The notes under the pieces were generated by a model. The model did no database searches. It worked only from the letters and a program-made list of their open reading frames with translations, and was not told the origin of the DNA. The translations under genes were made by a program, and so were the position numbers. Of a DNA stretch of 64,000 bases, positions 11,462 through 18,265 are shown piece by piece. Position 1 is the stretch's first letter; the number at the start of each line of letters is the position of its first letter. Source of the stretch: Symbiodinium natans (lineage: Eukaryota; Sar; Dinophyceae; Suessiales; Symbiodiniaceae); contig CAJNDS010002579.1 in assembly GCA_905221605.1 (NCBI GenBank), positions 62,001-126,000 of the forward strand, written 5' to 3'.

Positions 11462-11690
11462 TACGGGGGGCAACCGAAGGAGGACAGGGAACAAGACAGT
11501 CAACCCCAACAGAAGCCCTTATTACCCCTGGAACAACCAACAACCGAACAGCAAGACCCCAAACCAAGGGCACACTTTTTACGAAACCTTTGACCGCTTT
11601 GGTCATAGCTTGAGCCAACGATTATCGGGTTCATTGACCCTTTAACTTCCAATACCAACTCCTTTCTACAATACCAATTGCAGCTCCGCA
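11462..11690 (-). repeat. 3-prime LTR of the copia element
   Basis: 229 bp, identical to 20530-20758 except at 11607. Read on the element strand it begins TGCGG and ends CCGTA, so the outer bases form an imperfect inverted repeat; the usual terminal CA is TA here. It contains TTGGCTCAAG (complement of 11609-11618), identical to the last ten bases of the dinoflagellate spliced leader. Confidence 0.95.
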
Positions 11691-11700
11691 CTCCCCCTGT
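11691..11700 (-). other. Polypurine tract
   Basis: On the minus strand ACAGGGGGAG lies immediately before the TG that opens the 3-prime LTR. A purine run in this position primes plus-strand DNA synthesis in LTR elements. Confidence 0.85.
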
Positions 11701-11875
11701 CCTAGGATTTCCTAGGACACATTGGAGGTGCAAATCTTTGGCCAAAAACCGCCATTTAGGCAGCAGCCAGCTGCTTGAAATGCACATTATGGTTTAACGT
11801 CATCCAGGACGAACCTTCAGCTCATTGGCTGAATCCTTAACCATTGAGGATTTCTTCACCTCGCACTTGGAAAAT
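11701..11875 (-). other. 3-prime untranslated region of the retroelement
   Basis: It lies between the pol stop codon (11876-11878) and the polypurine tract. No conserved motif was recognised, and the short open frame across it is a shadow. Confidence 0.6.
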
Positions 11876-14800
11876 TCACGTTCCAGCGGCTCGTTCCTCA
11901 CCAAGGAACTCAGCATTCACCACCCAGCCATCCTTGAGGCAATGCTTACAAAGCGTTTTAGCCCTGAGTTGTGAATATCGCAGAACATCACAGTCACTGC
12001 TTGCGTGCATACAGTTCCCACCCACTGTTGTATACAAAGTGGCACTCGCAGGAATAACCACCGCTTTCTTTATCCACAGCCATTTATACAGCCGTCGAAA
12101 GAGGCACCATGCCAGTTCCCAGAGTATAATTGCTGCCACCAAATATGCAACAAGGTCTGAATTGTTGACAACCATTTCAATACCTTGAGCCAGAACCATC
12201 ACCGTAGACGTGTTGGCGACCTTGCACACCCCTTCTTCTGAGCAAAAGAATCCAGCCGTGGACACTTCTTCGCCACCAATTGCCATCCCTTGCAGAGATG
12301 CAGCCACCATCATGACCGCCATTGCAAGCGAGGCTTTTTTCAAGTCAGTCCCTTGTACCAACAGTCGGAGACCCCAAAGTGCCTTTTGCTTTGCATACAC
12401 CTGTCCACTCATCAATTTGGTCAACAGGTCAGCGATCATATACTCACCGCGAAGATGCGCTATCACCATATAACCACGGTCCACCAGAGACCTGACACCG
12501 GCTGCTCGAATTCTCAGGTGTCTTGTCCTCCAGCTTCCAGCAGGATATTGAATGATCGAGCACGTTGAAACCGAATCTGTATACAGCACTTTTTGCAGCG
12601 ATTCTTCACCTGTTCCAACCAAAGCGGCAATTATAGGGGTGCACGACTGAATCATCGTTGCTCCCTCTATGGACGCATGTAATTCAGCTTCAGCTGTACT
12701 TAAAGCCACCGTTGATTGTCTTTGTGTTGCCCACATCACTGGACAGTCACCCCACACCACCACCGCTCCTGAGTGGCTCTTTTCGTTTTCACCTGCTGCA
12801 AAGCTGGCATCCGCGTAGGACTCCACCACCTTAACGCCTCGTCCATAACGCAACACCTCATTTCTTTCTTTTTCGCATGTTGCGATTGCTCCGAACGTCA
12901 AGCCTAACGTTGGAGTTGCAGCAAGGTATCGGAAAACCTCCTCAGCCTTTTTAACCACAAATCGCGGCCTTCGGGATGTCCACAAAGACAACTGGCTCGT
13001 GCAGAACGCCAAATCAGGTCGAGTTTTGATTGCCACCCAGAGGAACTCCCCTACGGCACCTTGAGCCGCTCGCAAGGAAGGAATATCCACCTCCTCTTCT
13101 TCACCTGGAGTTTCTTTCACCATTGGCAGGTTACTCCCTTTTCCAGTTTCATCGATCTGATACCCTCGTCGGTTCAGCAAATCTCTCACAAAGTCCTCCT
13201 GGTTGAGAAAGAAGCTGCCATTTCGATACCAGATTTGGACACCCAAAAACTTCAGGAATCCATCACCGCAGCCTGGACCACAGAACTCGGGTTCAGAAGT
13301 TTTCCACTCCTTCCTAATCTGTTCCAAGGCCTCCCGGAGCACTGTCATAGTCCCAGCCATCAAAAAATCATCCACGTAAAGACCCATTGTCCCTACCAAC
13401 TTGCTTGCACCTTCCAACTTCTCTTGTGCCATAATAAGGAACAGGCTTGGGTCTGCATTGGACCTCTGAAAGCTCATTGCTTGCCCATCCTTTGACACCC
13501 AAGACATCCCTTGAAGACGTTGGTCTCGCCACTCCACCCATGCTGCAGGACTTTCGGCCAAACCATACAAGGCCTTCCTCACAATCCACCGCTCCTCTTT
13601 TGTGCAAAGACCCAATTTCACCGCCGCCCTTGGGGGCTGCACCACCACCAAACGCCCTTCTCTTTGCGCCCTATTCATCGGCGCCGTCAGAAAAGCTTTG
13701 GAAATGTCTAAGCCAGCGATGATCCACACCATATATGCTGCGTGCCTCACTTGACACCTGAATGTAGTTGAATCTAAACCTGGAGCGTACAGCGAGTGAC
13801 GACTGAGTGACCTCGGCCCTTCATATTCTGTAGCTGCCGTTGACGAAATGAAGTTTCCACATGCACAGATACGGGCACGTCGCCTCCCTGTCCCTTGCTT
13901 CCGGGTAAACACCACAAGACTGGGAACGTACTCAATCACCGGTGCATTAGGCTCTTCCGCCAATTTGTCCAGCTTTTCTTGAGTTGTTGGTTCCACCACC
14001 TCCAACTCTTCCACCAAAGACGTCACCTCGTCCGACAATGATTCCCTCCACTTTTCCAGCTCTTGCATGGCTTCTTTTGTAGGGATTGTTTTTGTTTGCA
14101 GGAACTCAACCTCCTCTGCTGCCTCAAGCGCGGTATTTTCTTGCACCATTTGCTGAACTTGAGCTGCTTTGACCAAAAACTTCGAGAGCTGATCCTCAGC
14201 CCTTTTTGCTTTAACCAGCCATTCTCTAGTCTCTGATCCTTTCTCCTCATTCGACTCATTGGCCGATCCATGGAACTCGTCCAAGATGCAACATTCCTGT
14301 TCAGCAATTAGGCGTCGAATACTCAAATGCTCCTCTAGAGCCCATTGATGCGCTTCGAACACAGCGTAGTCGACTTCCTCTGCAAGGTCGTCCAGCGAGG
14401 TCTCTTTCAACGTCATTTTTAACCATTTCCTTTTTTCACCTTCTTCAGCTTGTGGTTCCGGAAGAGGAAACTTGCATTGGAGAAGATAGCACCTATCCTT
14501 GTAGCTCAAACGCTCCATAAAAACAGGTGTGTACCCTGTCAAGGATACCCTGTTCCCTTTCCAAGGCATAGGACCATGCAGTTTTCTCGGAAAGAACGAC
14601 ATGAAGTTCCAGTGGATATCGACCAATTTTCCAGGTAGGACTTTCTTCCCATAAGATTGCTCCACCACTTCAGCTCCTTCCTCTAAAACCTTTTCGTCCT
14701 CAACCCACAGCTGACCATCTTTATAGTCACCAAAGCCACACACATAATTGCAGCAATGTTTTTCATTGTGACTATCCCTATGCAATGACACCGGAGCATT

Positions 14801-15334
14801 GCACGAGATCTGAAGAGCAGAAAATTTGGCTTCAGGATTGTGGTGCCTCACGAATGATGCCAAATAACGACATAGCCATGGTCTTCGATGAGTCTCTTTT
14901 GTGATACCACACACTCCGCCATGAGTATAGTGGCCCAACACCAGAGCTCGCGTACTTGTACACCAATTGTTGATACCACCTCTTCGATTCACCCTCTTTG
15001 GGTATACAATCCCTTCCAAAAGCTCCTCACAGTCCACGTAATCATACATAGACCTTTCATACATTGACTTGGCTTTTTGCTCTTCCTTTTCCAACTGTGT
15101 TCCATCCTCAGCAGTCTCACTTTTGCAGACCAAATAAGCATTTTCATGAGGAGAACAGCAAGTCGGCCAATACTCATCACCAGGAACATTGTCCTCGACA
15201 TCTGCATTTTCTTCCAGCTCCCCCAGACCCTGCATGTCATCCTCGAAAATTTCTAAGGGCGGACTCTCCCCCCGCTTGCGAAGCAAGCGCAAGGAGCCCA
15301 CATGACCACGCAGTGAAGAGGCCGGGCTTTTTTT
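11876..15334 (-). CDS. Pol 3-prime part: 2OG-Fe(II)-oxygenase-like, RT, RNase H, membrane/Cys-His tail
   Basis: This frame is open from just after a TGA at 15335-15337. Residue numbers count from the GTG at 15301. Residues 170-260 show an HxD...H...R pattern (H174, D176, H242, R251) with DGQLWV between, as in 2OG-Fe(II) dioxygenases. Residues 360-450 are charged and helical, probably coiled coil. The reverse transcriptase spans about 455-720: LDISKAFLTAP (D532), KALYGLAESPAAW, and YVDD at 642-645. RNase H spans about 825-975: YADAS (D831), STAEAEL (E871), YTDS (D909), SWRTRHLRIR, IADLLTK (D958). The last 165 residues add two hydrophobic segments (about 990-1010 and 1049-1068) and a C97-M-H99-x4-C104...C118-x2-C121 motif (plus 1000). 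All RT and RNase H catalytic acids are present. The frame equals that of Gag and protease but not integrase. Confidence 0.93.
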   Translation of the reverse strand, partial: KKSPASSLRGHVGSLRLLRKRGESPPLEIFEDDMQGLGELEENADVEDNVPGDEYWPTCCSPHENAYLVCKSETAEDGTQLEKEEQKAKSMYERSMYDYVDCEELLEGIVYPKRVNRRGGINNWCTSTRALVLGHYTHGGVCGITKETHRRPWLCRYLASFVRHHNPEAKFSALQISCNAPVSLHRDSHNEKHCCNYVCGFGDYKDGQLWVEDEKVLEEGAEVVEQSYGKKVLPGKLVDIHWNFMSFFPRKLHGPMPWKGNRVSLTGYTPVFMERLSYKDRCYLLQCKFPLPEPQAEEGEKRKWLKMTLKETSLDDLAEEVDYAVFEAHQWALEEHLSIRRLIAEQECCILDEFHGSANESNEEKGSETREWLVKAKRAEDQLSKFLVKAAQVQQMVQENTALEAAEEVEFLQTKTIPTKEAMQELEKWRESLSDEVTSLVEELEVVEPTTQEKLDKLAEEPNAPVIEYVPSLVVFTRKQGTGRRRARICACGNFISSTAATEYEGPRSLSRHSLYAPGLDSTTFRCQVRHAAYMVWIIAGLDISKAFLTAPMNRAQREGRLVVVQPPRAAVKLGLCTKEERWIVRKALYGLAESPAAWVEWRDQRLQGMSWVSKDGQAMSFQRSNADPSLFLIMAQEKLEGASKLVGTMGLYVDDFLMAGTMTVLREALEQIRKEWKTSEPEFCGPGCGDGFLKFLGVQIWYRNGSFFLNQEDFVRDLLNRRGYQIDETGKGSNLPMVKETPGEEEEVDIPSLRAAQGAVGEFLWVAIKTRPDLAFCTSQLSLWTSRRPRFVVKKAEEVFRYLAATPTLGLTFGAIATCEKERNEVLRYGRGVKVVESYADASFAAGENEKSHSGAVVVWGDCPVMWATQRQSTVALSTAEAELHASIEGATMIQSCTPIIAALVGTGEESLQKVLYTDSVSTCSIIQYPAGSWRTRHLRIRAAGVRSLVDRGYMVIAHLRGEYMIADLLTKLMSGQVYAKQKALWGLRLLVQGTDLKKASLAMAVMMVAASLQGMAIGGEEVSTAGFFCSEEGVCKVANTSTVMVLAQGIEMVVNNSDLVAYLVAAIILWELAWCLFRRLYKWLWIKKAVVIPASATLYTTVGGNCMHASSDCDVLRYSQLRAKTLCKHCLKDGWVVNAEFLGEERAAGT

Positions 15335-17508
15335 TCATTTAACCGATGACGAACTGGAGGATCGCGAGGCGGAGGTAAAGGAGGACCTTCCTCATCAGCG
15401 AACCGAAGCGCCGGTTTTTTCCCCTTGAGACGATGCTCTGGAGGAGAAGGCTCCTGTTCTTCTACCACCCCTTCCAGCTCCAAGTCAGGCGGTTCCTTTA
15501 TATTGGAAAAAATCGTAGTGCAGGGAAATAACACCAGTTCATCCGGATCTTTTGCAGTCCCTTGAGCTTCCACCCAATAACCACCAGGTAGGTCATCGCA
15601 TGGACCCAAAAGAAGTGCAGGCTGCGTACGATCGACCCATTGCCGACCTTTCTTTGTTCCATCCGGACCCAGCAACTCCCACGGACGACGTTTAACTTGA
15701 ATCTGAGCACCAAAGGGAAGCAATGCCTTAGGATTTAACCCCAACTCCCTTTCAGCTTTCTGCCACCGTAACATTGACCAATGGCGAGCAGCCAGTGCCC
15801 AGTACGCCGGTCCGAGTCGCGCCTCCTTTAAGAGCGACCTGACACCACGTTTGAATAAACCCACACATGCTTCAGCGCGCCCATTTGTTTGCGGGACTCC
15901 AGGATCACCAGTGGTCCTATATATCAGACGAGTTTCGCAAAAGGACCGGAAGCGTGCATTGACAAACTCCCCCGCTCGATCTGAGTGGATTCTCAACACC
16001 GGATACCCATGTCTCTGCAAGCGCACCATCATTCTTTGAACTGCCGATAAAACAGTTGTTTGCTGTTTGTCCACAATCGGCTCCACCATAACGAAGTTGA
16101 TCATACGAACCGGTTGGGTCAAGTGGTCCTTCAGTTCCTTCCAGGATTTTTCAGAAGCTTGAATTTTCAACACCTCTGCCTCCAGAACTGGCGCAGGTTC
16201 CACCGGTGCAGAGTCTTCCTCCTCGAAGTTAGCGACTGCATCGCCTAACCATTCTCCAACACCAGCACCATCATCTACCACCTGATCTTCCACCTCATCC
16301 GCATCTTCCTCCTTTTCTGGAGGGCGACCCACATTGGGATCCAACATTGGAAATTGATACACACCAATAACAGCGTGTCGTGGCTTCTGCTGGTGAGCAT
16401 CCTTTGAAAACTTGTATGGACCCGCTAAGTCCAATGATAAAGTGTAAGCATCCCCATGCTTTCGCCTCAAATGGCGACGCTCTTTTCCAGCAGCAGACAC
16501 ACAGATTTGACAATCACGTCTGAAGGGAATATGCCCCCTTAGGCAATGGTCACGGAAGGCACGCTCCTCAGCTGTCAACCTCCGTAACGTTCCTTCTCGT
16601 TCTTCCTTTTTTGACACCATAGCTGCCCGTTCAGCATCGCTCTCATGCAACCATTGTGCCAACCTGTGACGTATTCTTTTAACCAATCCAAACGCCCATC
16701 GCGCCCATATAGAGGACTGTCCAATACGCTCTTCCAGGGTAGAAGCGAATGTTGCTGACCACGGAACAACCACGCGAACCTGTTCCAACGATTCCCATAG
16801 TTCCATATCAGACACCAGGAAAGTCGTAGGTTTCACCAGAGCATGTCCCAACGCTCCTTGATCAAAGTGTGCAGCGTACATTCCATAACGCTCACAAAAG
16901 CTTTTCACCTCTGGCCAACTCCAGAAGGTAGGACTTGAGAGCCCTTCCTGAGAACCATCCACCAGATCCTCAGCACTCAAGACCGTTTTGCCGTTCTGAG
17001 AGAAATCTTTCCCTATGAGTTCAGGGTCCCCAGGGCTTTCCATGCCAAAGAAGACAGAACTTCCATTGATGACTTCAGCAGTTCCACACCTTGAATGCAC
17101 CGCCACGTCATATAGGAAAAGCATCTTCAGAAGTAAAACACCATCCTTTTGAGCTAATTCTTGATGTGGCCAAGGAAGACTTTTTAACCCCAACCGTTCA
17201 GGCCCACAGCGTCGGCGTAATACAGGTGGACCACCGTCTTCACCTCTCAACCTTGACACTGTCCTGCATGGAGGTCCTCCCACCACAGCAACCACCTTTC
17301 CTTCAGCCGCCAGATGCAGAAGATACTTCCAGACGCTCGAATTATGTAGGTCACCGCCTTTTGTCAAATCCAGCTCCAGTACCTCCACATCCCGACTGGG
17401 AAAAAGCCATTTTTGTTTTCCCTGAAAATAGGTGTACCACCACCCTTTTTGCTCGTGCCAGCCGTCTCCTTTTATGACGGTTGAAAGGCAACGCCGCAAT
17501 ATCTCCAC
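15253..17508 (-). CDS. Pol middle part: methyltransferase-like region and integrase
   Basis: Residue numbers count from 17508. Residues 42-53 (EVLELDLTKGGD), GGPPC at 77-81, ESPGDP at 157-162 and DQGALGHALVKPTT at 216-229 make a C5-cytosine-methyltransferase-like or related Rossmann region; its first motif, HLFSG, lies in the preceding frame. The integrase follows with a zinc-binding H321-x4-H326-x6-C333-x2-C336, then catalytic D360 (LSLDLAGP), D510 (IHSD) and E546 (GRAE). D510 and E546 are separated by 35 residues, the classical DD35E spacing. An acidic insert at about 390-440 enlarges the core. A proline-rich tail ends at TAG 15253-15255 after the frame departs at the A8 run (15328-15335). 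The true amino-terminal junction lies near 17420, so the first 30 residues are probably not translated. Confidence 0.92.
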   Translation of the reverse strand: MEILRRCLSTVIKGDGWHEQKGWWYTYFQGKQKWLFPSRDVEVLELDLTKGGDLHNSSVWKYLLHLAAEGKVVAVVGGPPCRTVSRLRGEDGGPPVLRRRCGPERLGLKSLPWPHQELAQKDGVLLLKMLFLYDVAVHSRCGTAEVINGSSVFFGMESPGDPELIGKDFSQNGKTVLSAEDLVDGSQEGLSSPTFWSWPEVKSFCERYGMYAAHFDQGALGHALVKPTTFLVSDMELWESLEQVRVVVPWSATFASTLEERIGQSSIWARWAFGLVKRIRHRLAQWLHESDAERAAMVSKKEEREGTLRRLTAEERAFRDHCLRGHIPFRRDCQICVSAAGKERRHLRRKHGDAYTLSLDLAGPYKFSKDAHQQKPRHAVIGVYQFPMLDPNVGRPPEKEEDADEVEDQVVDDGAGVGEWLGDAVANFEEEDSAPVEPAPVLEAEVLKIQASEKSWKELKDHLTQPVRMINFVMVEPIVDKQQTTVLSAVQRMMVRLQRHGYPVLRIHSDRAGEFVNARFRSFCETRLIYRTTGDPGVPQTNGRAEACVGLFKRGVRSLLKEARLGPAYWALAARHWSMLRWQKAERELGLNPKALLPFGAQIQVKRRPWELLGPDGTKKGRQWVDRTQPALLLGPCDDLPGGYWVEAQGTAKDPDELVLFPCTTIFSNIKEPPDLELEGVVEEQEPSPPEHRLKGKKPALRFADEEGPPLPPPRDPPVRHRLNEKKARPLHCVVMWAPCACFASGGRVRP
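15328..15335 (-). other. A8 homopolymer at the integrase-to-RT frame change
   Basis: On the minus strand GAAAAAAAAGCC spans the point where the integrase frame must move back one base to enter the RT frame. A_AAA_AAA is a classical minus-one slippery heptamer. The sensible proline/acidic sequence continues only in the RT frame, while the integrase frame turns Cys-rich and stops at 15253. Loss of one A from a nine-base run would give the same picture. Confidence 0.6.
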
Positions 17509-18265
17509 GTGGCAACAGCTCCATCAGCATATTTTCTGGTATATCCCCATAATACCACCGAAGAAATCGCCAGCATGCCTGGACGAACTCCTCCTCATTC
17601 GCTGACGCTGTCCGCGCTGCGCTTTGCAACGACGTTTTTACAGCCACCTCGTTGTCCGTATTCGGACACCCTTGAACCATACGTGCCACCTTCAAAGCTT
17701 GCTTTGGTGAGCACCAATCCATTTCATCAATGATCTGAAGCGCCACCTCCTTTTCCAAACAAGGGCACCCATTCAGATCACGAACGCGAAGTTCCCCCAG
17801 AACAGGATGTGAGGCTGTGCACTTGCCACCACGCCACTGAACTCTGAGACCAACCAAGGCGCTCGCTTTGCCAATTGGCACTAGTGGATCTACCATTTCA
17901 GGAGTTACCAGGGTCCCACCTGGGGTAATACACATCTCCCGAGATCCAACAGCTAAAGACACCAACACCTTTTGCTGCGGAAGCTGTTCTCCAGGACGAA
18001 GTGATCTGAGAGGATGTGATGCTCCCGAGTCCAACATGCCCATTCCCGAACACTCATTGGTGTCAGAAACCCTGGCCACATGTAGAACGCATACTCCTCG
18101 GCCTTCTCCCTGCTTCGGCAACAACGTGGCATCCGACGAACCGACTCCACAGTCCGCCCTTCCATTCCTCCATTGAGAATGGGACCAAGACGCACGCTGC
18201 CTTTCAGCATGCAAAACCATTTTTTCAGCTGTTTTGTAATCCATAACCAAACAGCCATGTTCAAA
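17351..18265 (-). CDS. Pol 5-prime part: aspartic protease and start of the methyltransferase-like region
   Basis: It is in the same frame as Gag, directly after the TGA at 18266-18268. The first ATG is at 18244, but translation more likely arises by readthrough or in an intact relative. A retropepsin active site GMLDSGASHPLR lies about 74 residues in; the D-S/T-G-A signature is that of copia protease, which cuts the polyprotein during particle maturation. Near the end, VVVHLFSGK looks like motif I of cytosine methyltransferases. Sense is lost after GKTKM, and the continuation lies in the +1 frame (17508-15253), so about the last 20 codons before the stop at 17351 are an artefact of the frame change. 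Confidence 0.88.
   Translation of the reverse strand, partial: FEHGCLVMDYKTAEKMVLHAERQRASWSHSQWRNGRADCGVGSSDATLLPKQGEGRGVCVLHVARVSDTNECSGMGMLDSGASHPLRSLRPGEQLPQQKVLVSLAVGSREMCITPGGTLVTPEMVDPLVPIGKASALVGLRVQWRGGKCTASHPVLGELRVRDLNGCPCLEKEVALQIIDEMDWCSPKQALKVARMVQGCPNTDNEVAVKTSLQSAARTASANEEEFVQACWRFLRWYYGDIPENMLMELLPRGDIAALPFNRHKRRRLARAKRVVVHLFSGKTKMAFSQSGCGGTGAGFDKRR
17405..17430 (-). other. Frame change between protease and methyltransferase/integrase frames
   Basis: The minus strand reads GGGAAAACAAAAATGG here. Upstream sense is in the Gag/protease frame (HLFSGK) and downstream sense is one base later (QKWLFPSRD). A plus-one shift, or a single extra base in one of the G or A runs, is needed. 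It is compensated by the opposite change at 15328-15335. Confidence 0.6.

Noticed and set aside
11876-12400. Retroviral envelope gene
   Set aside because: The membrane segments are a short in-frame tail of pol without a signal peptide, fusion peptide or separate reading frame.
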